Assembly (NCBI GenBank): GCA_964605205.1
Contig: CAZSBL010000026.1
Coordinates: 1-30,171, forward strand
Length of the DNA: 30,171 nucleotides
Direction of reading: 5' to 3'
Origin: JAWVYT01 sp964605205
GTDB lineage: Bacteria; Gemmatimonadota; Gemmatimonadetes; Longimicrobiales; RSA9
In this document: piece after piece, positions 13,128 to 20,560 of the stretch
Layout: every line of letters starts with the position of its first letter
Numbering within the stretch: position 1 is the stretch's first letter
Program-made: the position numbers and the translations under genes
The notes under the pieces: generated by a model
The model's database searches: none
Told to the model about the DNA's origin: nothing
Seen by the model: the letters and a program-made list of their open reading frames with translations, nothing else

Positions 13128-14974
13128 GGTGCCCGCCCCCCGTTCCGCACGGTGGTGATCCCCGGCAGGCTCGGCAGCACGATCCCGTGGCCCACGCCGT
13201 AGTCGGGCGGCAGGTCGATGGGCAGCCGGCCGGTGATGGGGATCTCGCCGGTCAGCGCCCGGGCGGCGGCCTCCTGGCTCACCGCCGCGTCGCTCCACGC
13301 GAGCAAATAGGTACACGCGTGCGGGAGCTGGCCCAGGAGGTACGGGTCTCCGAAGGAGACGATGGGCGCGCCGTCGGCGGCCAGCCCGACGGCCAGCGCC
13401 GCCACGTCCGGCGGCAGCCCCAGCGCGCCGCGCCACGGCACCGCCTTCGAGAAGCTGGCGAACACGGTGAGGTCGGCATCGGCGGCCAGGCGACGGACCT
13501 GGCCCAGCTCCGCGGCGCCGGACCGTCGCGACAGGCGGACCGTCATCACCCGGGCGCCCAGCTCTGCCAGCGCGGCCTCGAAGCGGGCGCCGGAATCGTG
13601 GCTCCGCCCGTCGTCGTAGAGCACGGCCAGGACCCACCGGTCGCGGACGCCCAGCGGGAGCACGCCCGGGCGGCCCCGGACCAGGGTGATGGAGCGCTCG
13701 GCGACGCGGCGGCCCCAGGCCTCGTGGTCGCTCCGGCCCACCTGGGCCAGGACCCGTCCCAGGTTGACCTGCGCGGGCGCCCCGTGGAGGCCGGACGCGG
13801 CCTTGGCGGCCAGGACCCGGCGCACCGACGCGTCGATCCGGGCCTCGCCCAGCTCGCCCCGGCGCACCGCCCCGACCACCGCCGCGATGGCCTCGCCCTC
13901 GTCCGGCGGGATCAGCAGGATGTCGGCGCCGGCCCGGACCGCCGCCACCGCCACCGACGCCGCCTCGGCACGGGTGCCCACGCCGTCCATGTGGAGCGCG
14001 TCGGTGACCACCAGCCCGTCGAACCGGAGCCGGTGCCGGAGCAGCCCCGTCAGGATCGGCGGCGAGAGGGTGGCCGGCCGCTCGGGGCCCGGGTCCAGCG
14101 CCGGGACCGCCAGGTGCGCCGTCATCACGCCGTCCACCCCCGCGCCGATGGCCGCCCGGAACGGCCGCAGCTCCACGTCCTCCAGCCGCCACAGGTCCGC
14201 ACGCACCACCGGCATGGCCAGGTGCGAGTCGGTCTCCGTGTCACCGTGCCCCGGGAAGTGCTTCACCACCGTCAGCAGCCCGGCGCTCCGGGCCCCCTGG
14301 ATGAACGCCACCACCCGGTCGCTCACCTCCCCCGCGTCGCTCCCGTACGACCGCGTGTTGATCACCGGGTTGGCCGGGTTCACGTTCACGTCCGCCACCG
14401 GCGCGAACGCCATGTGGATCCCCGCCGCCCTCGCCTCCACCGCCGTGATCCGCCCCGCGTCCGCCGCCACCGCCGCCGGGCCACTCGCGCCCATGGCCAT
14501 GGCCATGGGCAGCACCGTGGCACCCCGCAGCCGCGTGCCCGGGCCCCACTCCAGGTCCGCCCCCACCAGCAGCGGGACCTCCGCCCAACCCTGCAGCCGG
14601 TTCAGCCACCCCGCCGTGCCCCAGCTCGAGCCCACCCCCACGATCAGCCCGCCCACCTTCTCCTCCGTCACCAGCCGGCGCGCCCGCTCCCACCGGGCCC
14701 CGCCCTCCGCCGGCTCGCCTCCCTCCACGTACGCCATCACCAGCTGCGCCACCTTCTCCTCCAGCGTCAGCCGCTCCAGCGTGCCCAGCACCCAGAGCCT
14801 CGCCTCCGCGTCCAGCGCCCCCCAGTGGGTCACGCCACGGGCCTCGAGCCCCGGCCCAGGCGCCCCGGCCGGCGCCATCCACACCACCGGCTCCGGTGTG
14901 GACCGCACCGCCCCGCCGTCCGCGCCCGGCGGCGAGGCGGCCTGGAGCACCAGTGCCATGACGGCTGTGATCAT
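13124..14974 (-). CDS. Exported family 3 glycoside hydrolase, beta-N-acetylhexosaminidase type
   Basis: This 616-residue protein has a short N-terminal signal-like segment (MITAVMALVLQAA) and a GH3 TIM-barrel at about residues 70-390. The NagZ/YbbD motif KHFPGHGDTETDSH carries the histidine that acts as acid/base with a neighbouring Asp. VVTDALHMDGV carries the catalytic nucleophile Asp. FAPVADVNVNP and NTRSYGSD complete the sugar-binding loops. A second alpha/beta domain (about 410-610) includes RSITLVRG and GITTVRNGG. The long form with a C-terminal domain recalls Bacillus NagZ/YbbD, which trims N-acetylglucosamine from cell-wall fragments outside the cytoplasm. The start could also be the ATG at 14959. 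The upstream frame is open to 15112 but not conserved. Confidence 0.88.
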   Translation of the reverse strand: MITAVMALVLQAASPPGADGGAVRSTPEPVVWMAPAGAPGPGLEARGVTHWGALDAEARLWVLGTLERLTLEEKVAQLVMAYVEGGEPAEGGARWERARRLVTEEKVGGLIVGVGSSWGTAGWLNRLQGWAEVPLLVGADLEWGPGTRLRGATVLPMAMAMGASGPAAVAADAGRITAVEARAAGIHMAFAPVADVNVNPANPVINTRSYGSDAGEVSDRVVAFIQGARSAGLLTVVKHFPGHGDTETDSHLAMPVVRADLWRLEDVELRPFRAAIGAGVDGVMTAHLAVPALDPGPERPATLSPPILTGLLRHRLRFDGLVVTDALHMDGVGTRAEAASVAVAAVRAGADILLIPPDEGEAIAAVVGAVRRGELGEARIDASVRRVLAAKAASGLHGAPAQVNLGRVLAQVGRSDHEAWGRRVAERSITLVRGRPGVLPLGVRDRWVLAVLYDDGRSHDSGARFEAALAELGARVMTVRLSRRSGAAELGQVRRLAADADLTVFASFSKAVPWRGALGLPPDVAALAVGLAADGAPIVSFGDPYLLGQLPHACTYLLAWSDAAVSQEAAARALTGEIPITGRLPIDLPPDYGVGHGIVLPSLPGITTVRNGGRAP

Positions 14975-15257
14975 CTCGGTGGCGGGTGGGAGTGGATGTC
15001 GACGCACGCGGACGGCCAGGAGAGGGCCGGGAACGCCCGTGCAAGCCTCAATATCTGGAACCGCCACACCGCCCCGCAAGTTCCACCCGCCCGGCCCGCC
15101 GGGTCCAGACACCGCCGCACCACCGGCTTACGGCGCTTGACACCCCGCCCCCGCCGCACCACTTTGACCCCGACCTCCCAGACAGCCGCGACCCTTTGCA
15201 GGGGTGGGCGACGCGCGGCCGTTACTGCCCCGCGATTCACCCGCCGTGGGTGGACTG
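14975..15257. other. Intergenic region, no gene seen
   Basis: The stretch between the divergent GH3 gene and the gene at 15284 shows no supported coding frame. TTGACA at 15137-15142 is a perfect -35 hexamer. The best -10 at the right distance (CACTTT, 15160-15165) is poor, so no promoter is claimed. A run of 10 Ns occupies 15258-15267. Confidence 0.35.
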
Positions 15258-15267
15258 NNNNNNNNNN
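15258..15267. other. Assembly gap of 10 Ns
   Basis: Ten undetermined bases lie 16 bases before the start codon at 15284. They touch only the promoter region, and GAGAGGA (15270-15276) remains as the ribosome-binding site. Confidence 0.95.
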
Positions 15268-15283
15268 CTGAGAGGACGTACAC

Positions 15284-16051
15284 GTGGACACGAGCCAGAG
15301 CCGAACCGTGGCCAGTCCCCAACTCTTGGCCGAGGCCGAACGCCTCCTCCGGTCGCTGGCCGGTGTCGCCAACGCACGCGTGCACGCCTCCGAGTCCGGC
15401 ATCGAATCCGTACACATCGATGTCTCCGACCCCGACCGCGCGGACCGCATCGCCGGCCACGTCCGGTCCGCGCTCCTGGCCGGCCTCGCCACCCCCGTCA
15501 CACCCGCCCGGATCCACGTGCGCGTCACCGACACCCCCCGGCGCGCCACCACCACGCCGGAGAGCGGGCCGGAGAGAGCGCCGGACACCGGGCCGGAGAC
15601 CGGGCCGCGACACCGCCTGCGACTCCTCCACGACGACGACGACACCGCCTCGCCTCGACCCACACCCCCGCCCGACGAGCCCGTCACCGAGACGCCACGC
15701 CTCGTGGCCGTGGACCTCGAGCGCCCCGGCGACGGACGCGTCCTCTGCTCCGTCACCGTCGCCTACCGCACCGGCCTCCACCGCGACGACGCCGTGGCCG
15801 TCGACCTCCCCGGCGCCGCCGCCCAGGCCGCGGCGCAGGCTACCGTCCGGGCACTCACACACGCCGGCCTCGACCACCTCGAGCTCGACGGGCTCCGGGA
15901 AGTCGAGATCGCCGGCCGCGACTACGTACTCGTCGCCCTCCGGCGCGCCGATCACTACACCCGCGTCCGCTCCGGCTCCGCACCCATCACCGGCGCCCCC
16001 GAGCGGGCCGCCGCGCAGGCCACCGTGGACGCGGCCACACAGCTGACATGA
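15284..16051 (+). CDS. Conserved two-domain hypothetical protein next to an HD-GYP gene
   Basis: This 255-residue cytoplasmic protein starts at a GTG seven bases after GAGAGGA. The N-terminal domain (about 12-86) has an alpha-beta-beta-alpha-beta pattern: LLAEAERLLRSLAGVANARV, GIESVHIDVSD, a helix, then ARIHVRVTD. A disordered Pro/Thr/Asp linker follows (about 87-140, including HDDDDTASPRP). The C-terminal domain (about 141-250) again alternates strands and helices: RLVAVDLERPGDGRVLCSVT, AQAAAQATVRALTHAG, AGRDYVLVALRR. The layout recalls hypothetical proteins of Firmicutes and related phyla, but I know no assigned function. No catalytic motif is visible. Its position before an HD-GYP phosphodiesterase suggests a link to cyclic-dinucleotide signalling, which is inference only. 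Confidence 0.75.
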   Translation: MDTSQSRTVASPQLLAEAERLLRSLAGVANARVHASESGIESVHIDVSDPDRADRIAGHVRSALLAGLATPVTPARIHVRVTDTPRRATTTPESGPERAPDTGPETGPRHRLRLLHDDDDTASPRPTPPPDEPVTETPRLVAVDLERPGDGRVLCSVTVAYRTGLHRDDAVAVDLPGAAAQAAAQATVRALTHAGLDHLELDGLREVEIAGRDYVLVALRRADHYTRVRSGSAPITGAPERAAAQATVDAATQLT

Positions 16052-16065
16052 GCGACCCGAGCTAA

Positions 16066-16082
16066 AGGGCCCCCGTGGCCCT
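16066..16082 (+). terminator. Short GC hairpin after the hypothetical gene
   Basis: AGGGCC (16066-16071) pairs with GGCCCT (16077-16082) around a five-base loop, 15 bases after the stop codon. There is no T-run, so terminator function is uncertain. Confidence 0.3.
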
Positions 16083-16265
16083 GCCGATACTAGGAACGGA
16101 CACGTGCGTTGCAGGTAACGCGCACACTGAAACAAGGAGACACCAAGGAACAAAGGAGCCCCCCCGCCGGCGGAAATCACGAGACAGGACCTCAGCGGAT
16201 CCTGCAGTACCAGCGGAGCGTACGCGGCCACCCAATAGCGGAATCAGTCGGCCGACGCTACTGCG

Positions 16266-16276
16266 AAAGGAGGTGA
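16266..16276 (+). promoter_or_regulatory. Full-length Shine-Dalgarno AAAGGAGGTGA
   Basis: This 11-base match to the anti-Shine-Dalgarno end of 16S rRNA is the strongest ribosome-binding site seen in the window. It ends seven bases before the ATG at 16284 and fixes that start. It contrasts with the leaderless-type starts of other genes here. Confidence 0.8.
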
Positions 16277-16283
16277 CGCTGCT

Positions 16284-16336
16284 ATGGAACTGATCCTTCG
16301 TTTGATCGCCGCGATCGTGTCCCTGCTGGGGGCCGG
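16284..16336 (+). CDS. N-terminal piece of a membrane-anchored HD-GYP protein (before gap)
   Basis: Seventeen codons are visible before a 100-N gap: MELILRLIAAIVSLLGAG, a hydrophobic membrane-anchor-like segment behind a perfect Shine-Dalgarno. The frame agrees with the HD-GYP fragment at 16437 if the gap is really 100 bases, but a run of exactly 100 Ns usually marks unknown size. I take the two as one gene. A separate small membrane protein is possible. Confidence 0.55.
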
Positions 16337-16436
16337 NNNNNNNNNNNNNNNNNNNNNNNNNNNNNNNNNNNNNNNNNNNNNNNNNNNNNNNNNNNNNNNN
16401 NNNNNNNNNNNNNNNNNNNNNNNNNNNNNNNNNNNN
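16337..16436. other. Assembly gap of 100 Ns
   Basis: One hundred undetermined bases interrupt the HD-GYP gene. The round length suggests a placeholder rather than a measured distance, so continuity of reading frame across it is not evidence. Confidence 0.95.
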
Positions 16437-17012
16437 CGGGATCCTTACACTTCCGGTCATTCTCAGCGCGTGTCCAAGCTGGGCAGGATGATCGCGGAGG
16501 ACTACGGCCTTAGGAACAAAGTGGTGAACGACATCGAACACGCTGCCCTCCTGCACGACATCGGGAAGATCGAGGCACTGTATGCCGAGATCATCTCGAA
16601 GGCCGGGACGTTGACCGACGCGGAGCGAAAGGTAATCCGCACGCACGCAACCAAGGGCGCCGACCTGCTCCAGACGCTCACGTCCATGGAGAAGACCGTC
16701 ATCGCCGGAGTGCGACATCACCACGAGCGGTATGACGGCTCCGGCTACCCCGACGGCCTGCAGGGCAAGGCAATCCCCATCGCCGCCCGGATCATCATGC
16801 TGTGCGACTCCATCGATGCTATGCTGTCGGATCGACCGTACCGGAAAGCGCTGCCCTTGTCCCACGTCCGGGACGAGCTGAAGCGGTGCTCCGGGACGCA
16901 GTTCGACCCGGACATCGTGGAGGCGATCTTCGACCACAACACACTGGAGCGCGCGGACCTCCTGGTCGATCGAGCCGGAGCCAGGACCGCCGTTCACGCG
17001 GTTGCAGGATAG
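16437..17012 (+). CDS. HD-GYP domain protein, probable cyclic di-GMP phosphodiesterase (after gap)
   Basis: This 191-residue fragment holds a complete HD-GYP core. RDPYTSGHSQRVSKLG gives the first metal histidine and ALLHDIGKIE the HD pair. HHHERYDGSGYPDGLQGKAI carries the HHExxDGxGYP signature, and RIIMLCDSIDAMLSDRPYRK is the usual following segment. HD-GYP proteins hydrolyse cyclic di-GMP to GMP (some act on cGAMP) with a two- or three-iron centre. No response-regulator or PAS input domain is visible, so regulation may come through the membrane anchor before the gap. The BTAD/AAA regulator follows 171 bases later on the same strand. Confidence 0.9.
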   Translation, partial: RDPYTSGHSQRVSKLGRMIAEDYGLRNKVVNDIEHAALLHDIGKIEALYAEIISKAGTLTDAERKVIRTHATKGADLLQTLTSMEKTVIAGVRHHHERYDGSGYPDGLQGKAIPIAARIIMLCDSIDAMLSDRPYRKALPLSHVRDELKRCSGTQFDPDIVEAIFDHNTLERADLLVDRAGARTAVHAVAG

Positions 17013-17183
17013 GAGAAAACCAGCAAGGCAAACGTAGCCGTAGCAGATCGGTCCAGGAAAGCGCCAGCCACACCACGTTGAACGAACCCCCACCGGTGGC
17101 GCTGCCCGACGCAAGCAGGCATGCCATCCGGGGATGCGGGAGGGAATCGGCATGCCGGGCCTTGCTTCTCTCAGGGGGATTCG

Positions 17184-19105
17184 GTGTCCACGACCTCATA
17201 CCAACTGACGCTGCTGGGGGACCCGTCCATCTTGAGACTGGACGGCACCACGCTATCGCTCTCCTTGAAACAGCTGGGGCTCGTCGCGCGGCTCTTCGGG
17301 GGCAACGGCCTCCGACCGGTGAGCCGCCTGGAATTGAGCCGACTCCTCTGGCCCCGGGCCGGGGACGCCGACGCACGCCATAGCCTGAGCCAGGCGCTGT
17401 ACGTCATCAATCGTTCGGCGCCGGGGCTGGTGGAATCCGATCCGGCGCATATTCGGGCCGGCGATGCGTCCTGTGATGCGGTCTTGTTCCGGAAGGCCAT
17501 CGCCGCATCTCGATGGACCACGGCCAGCGAACGCTACACCGGGGCATTCCTGCGCGGATTCGCGATCGCCGACGCACCCCCATTCTCCCACTGGCGTGAT
17601 GAAGTCCGGGCTGAGCTCACGGAGCTGGCGGAGCAGGCGGTCGAGAGGCTGTTCGAAGGCCTCCATTGGTCGGACCTCCTGCGGCTGACAAGTGTCCTGA
17701 TCGAGCAGCGGAGCCTACGGGAGAATGTGATTCACGCTCACCTCGCGGCGCTGACGCAGGAGCGGGGACTCGGCGCCGCGCAAAGCTTCCTGGAATGCAA
17801 CCCTGACGTGGCTGCGCCCGACCTCGAGCCACTCGTGTCGGGAATCGGAGAAGACGCTCCCGCTGGGAAACGAGCGTATCCATTCGTGGGTCGTTCCGAG
17901 CTCATGAGCCAGCTGGGCCAGCTGTTCGAGCGGTCCGTGGAAGGCGAGCCCGGCGTCGCACTGCTGCGGGGTGAACCGGGCATCGGCAAGACCGCTCTCG
18001 CCGACCGCTTCTGCCGGTACCTGGCCCTCAAGGGCGCACGGGTCCTCTCAGCCACTGGGCAGGTGTCCGAGCAGAACGTTCCTCACGGCATCGTCGAGCA
18101 GTGGCTCGAAGACGTGTCGCCAGAGGATCTCGAGCACCTCCACGATCAACCCTGGATGGCCGTTATCGGCCATGTATTCCCGGGGTTTCCCGGCGAGGAG
18201 AAAGGACCCACGCTGGACGTCGGCGCCATCGGCGATCGGCGGCTACTGGAGTCGCTCCGAAGGCTCTTTGCCGATCTCGCGCGCCGAAAGCCGCTGGTGC
18301 TGAGCATCGACGACCTTCACTTGGCCGATCCGGCGTCCTTGGGCTTCTTGCGGTATCTATTCAGGCCAAACGTCGAGGGCCCAACGCTGGGGGTGGCGAC
18401 CATCCGAAATGAAGCGTTGGTAGATCTGCCGCAGGTACACGGTTGGAAAGCGCCCAAGCACTTCGAGGTAGGTGGCCTCAACTCACGAGAGATAGAGGAG
18501 TGGATAGAACGGGCGGATGTTCAGACCAAATCCTCTGCGCAGCTAGCTGAGTCGCTCGACCGGCGAACCGGAGGGAATCCCCTTCTGATTTCTGCACTTC
18601 TCGACGAGGGAGACGTGGCCAATACTTCTGCCACGCCCCCCGCATCAGTGATCGAATTCTACAGACCCAGGATCAGGGGATGCTCCAAAGAGGCGAGGCG
18701 GCTCCTGGCAGCCATTTCGCTCGTCGGAGAACCGCGAGCCTGGGGAGATCTTGCCGAGATCGCCGACCTTTCTCCAAGTGCATGCGCGGAAGCCAGTGCC
18801 GAGCTGGAAGAACTGAACTGGATCACGAACAATCACGCTGCTCTAGGCCTCAGGCACAGTCTGTTGGGACAAGCCGCGATTTCTCTCCTTTCAACGTTGG
18901 AAAGAAGGGCGTTCCACGGGAGAGCGGCCCGCGTCCTGACCGCTGGCGGGGAGTCGACCAACAAGATGGCGGCTGTTTCTCACGATCTAGCAGGGAACCA
19001 ACAGGCCGCATTCGCCGCAGCAGTTCAGGCCGCGAACGCATGCGAGACACTTCACGCCCCGTCAGAAATGGAGTTCTTCCTCAAGATCGCCCTCGGCAAT
19101 GCTCC
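17184..19105 (+). CDS. BTAD/SARP-type AAA+ ATPase transcriptional regulator, first part (to gap)
   Basis: This 640-residue fragment starts at a GTG five bases after AGGGGG. Residues 1-95 form a winged-helix DNA-binding domain (YQLTLLGDPSILRLDGTTLS, then LELSRLLWPRAGDADARHSL). A helical bacterial transcriptional activation domain (BTAD) follows to about 230. An NB-ARC/AAA ATPase comes next, with Walker A GEPGIGKT at 263-270, Walker B LVLSIDDLHLAD with D376-D377, and the RTGGNPLLISALL sensor region. Helical repeats begin before the gap. Such proteins are large ATP-dependent activators (AfsR-like) whose TPR end senses a ligand or partner. Codon use and GC content here (for example around 18500-18900) look lower in GC than the neighbours. 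Confidence 0.85.
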
Positions 19106-19205
19106 NNNNNNNNNNNNNNNNNNNNNNNNNNNNNNNNNNNNNNNNNNNNNNNNNNNNNNNNNNNNNNNNNNNNNNNNNNNNNNNNNNNNNNNNNNNNNNN
19201 NNNNN
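19106..19205. other. Assembly gap of 100 Ns
   Basis: One hundred Ns fall inside the regulator gene. The frames on the two sides do not agree at this nominal length, which fits an unmeasured gap rather than a real frameshift. Confidence 0.95.
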
Positions 19206-19651
19206 CTTCGTTGTTGGCGGCTGAGGAGGTCCACGGATGGCGAGCAATCCTTGACTCTTGGGCCATCATCGGTCTCAGTGCCCTCCAGCTCGGTGATCTT
19301 GCCCAGGCCCGTGAAGCAGAGCGTGAGATCAACACGCTCGCTCCCCGGTCCGGCAAGCTCGGCAACGACATGTCGTACGTCTACACCTTCCTGGCCAGGA
19401 TGATGGAGCTCCGCAACGAAGTGGACGAGGCCATCGCCTCGTTGGAGACGGGCATCGAGCACTACCGGCCCCGCAACCGCCTCGCTGCCGCGCGGATGGA
19501 GATCGAGCGGTTCCGTCTCCAGCTGAAGACCGGCGTCGACCCCACCGACGAACTCGACGCGCTCCTGGCCGATCTCCACGGCTCCGGCGCGGTGCCGCTG
19601 ATCGAGCGGGCGGAGAGCCTGAAGACGCGGGCGGCGCTGAAGCGTCGCTAG
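19206..19651 (+). CDS. BTAD/AAA regulator, C-terminal TPR part (after gap)
   Basis: About 147 codons continue to a TAG at 19649-19651. The sequence is all helical and TPR-like: GWRAILDSWAIIGLSALQLG, DLAQAREAEREINTLAP, YVYTFLARMMELRNEVDEAI, IASLETGIEHY. It ends in LIERAESLKTRAALKRR. I take it as the end of the gene begun at 17184, because TPR repeats are the expected C-terminal domain and nothing else intervenes. The last codons overlap the convergent AraC-type gene: the four bases CTAG hold both stop codons. Confidence 0.7.
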
Positions 19652-20394
19652 ACCAGCCCCTCCCCCTCCACCCACGCCTGGACCAGCCACTCCCACCCCA
19701 GGTGCTCCCGCACGAAGGACGGCCGATACCCCAGGAGCCGTTGCATGGAGTTGCTCATGCTGAAGCCGTCGGGGTAGGCGAACCGGGTTGCGACCCGGTT
19801 GACGGTGGCGGAGGTGTTCTGGAGGTGGATGGCCACGTGGAGGAGCCGGGCGAACTGGAGCCAGTGCGACGGGACCGGTAGCTCCCGCTCACGGAAGAAC
19901 CGGCCCAGCGTCCGACGGGACTGGCAGAAGGTGCCGGCCAGCGCCTCGATGCTGCTGGTGTGGGGCGCGGTGGCCAGGATGGTGGCGATCCGGTCGCGGG
20001 TCTCAAAGTCGGGGACCACGCCGAGCCGATGGAGGTGCCCGGTCGCGGCCTCGGGGAGAGAAGGGGGTGCGGCCCCCAGCAGCATGCGGAGCGCGCTCTC
20101 GGTCCCCGGGCCCGCGGCAGGCAGCACGCCCCGGGGGGCGAGGTCGGGGATGGCCCGGAGGATCGGGGCCAGCGGGGCGATGTCCTCGGGCTCGGGGAGG
20201 ACGACGAAGAACGGCAGGCTCGCCGGTCGTTCCCGGAGCCAGTCCAGCTCGGCCCATGCCTCGCCGGTGGGGAGGAGGAACCAGGCGACGGCGGCGCCGG
20301 GGAGGATGCTCTCCGGCTGCCAGCCCGGGTCGATGGGCTCGCACTGCTGGTACGGGGGCCGGAACAGGTAGAGACCGGCGCGCGAAGCGGACAT
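19648..20394 (-). CDS. AraC-type transcriptional regulator
   Basis: This 248-residue protein has a divergent N-terminal half (about 1-140) of unknown sensory function, rich in Pro and Leu. The C-terminal half is an AraC double helix-turn-helix at about 150-235. SSIEALAGTFCQSRRTLGRF is the first helix-turn-helix, and VNRVATRFAYPDGFSMSNSM followed by QRLLGYRPSFVREH is the second, with the family PxxF-like signature. The ATG at 20394 lies behind GGAGGG. Upstream are a perfect 20-bp palindrome (20416-20435) and two GGGGTATCA repeats 11 bases apart. Either could be an autoregulatory site. It converges with the BTAD gene, sharing CTAG. Confidence 0.85.
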   Translation of the reverse strand: MSASRAGLYLFRPPYQQCEPIDPGWQPESILPGAAVAWFLLPTGEAWAELDWLRERPASLPFFVVLPEPEDIAPLAPILRAIPDLAPRGVLPAAGPGTESALRMLLGAAPPSLPEAATGHLHRLGVVPDFETRDRIATILATAPHTSSIEALAGTFCQSRRTLGRFFRERELPVPSHWLQFARLLHVAIHLQNTSATVNRVATRFAYPDGFSMSNSMQRLLGYRPSFVREHLGWEWLVQAWVEGEGLV

Positions 20395-20415
20395 GGGGAT
20401 ACCCTCCTGCGAGTG

Positions 20416-20435
20416 AACGTTGTCGGAACAACGTT
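20416..20435. promoter_or_regulatory. Perfect palindromic operator AACGTTGT-N4-ACAACGTT
   Basis: The 8-base arms AACGTTGT and ACAACGTT are exact reverse complements around CGGA. The site begins 22 bases upstream of the AraC-type gene's start codon, so a bound repressor would block its promoter or leader. Such 20-bp dyads are typical of TetR- or LacI-like dimers rather than AraC proteins. Confidence 0.55.
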
Positions 20436-20441
20436 AGCGCG

Positions 20442-20461
20442 GGGGTATCATCGGGGTATCA
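20442..20461. repeat. Direct repeat GGGGTATCA, 11-base period
   Basis: GGGGTATCA occurs at 20442-20450 and 20453-20461, one helical turn apart, just upstream of the palindrome. Paired direct repeats at helical spacing are a common layout for AraC-family binding sites. Confidence 0.45.
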
Positions 20462-20560
20462 AAAGCGTGCGGCGGCGCGGTTTGCGCGGGAGCGAGGGCG
20501 CGGGCGAGGCGTCGAGGGAAGAAGGCCCGCCCTCGTTGCTTCGACCCTCGATCCTGGCGC

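Noticed and set aside
15137..15165. A sigma-70 promoter from the perfect TTGACA at 15137
   Set aside because: The hexamers at 16-18 bases downstream (CCACTT, CACTTT and neighbours) are poor -10 matches, and 10 Ns follow, so it cannot be supported.
13187..15271. A 694-codon plus-strand frame opposite the GH3 gene
   Set aside because: The GH3 motifs on the minus strand are unambiguous, and the plus-strand translation is a low-complexity Arg/His-rich shadow.
16337..16436. Use of the in-frame match across the 100-N gap as proof of one HD-GYP gene
   Set aside because: A run of exactly 100 Ns is a common placeholder. Frame agreement occurs by chance one time in three, and the regulator gap at 19106 does not agree.
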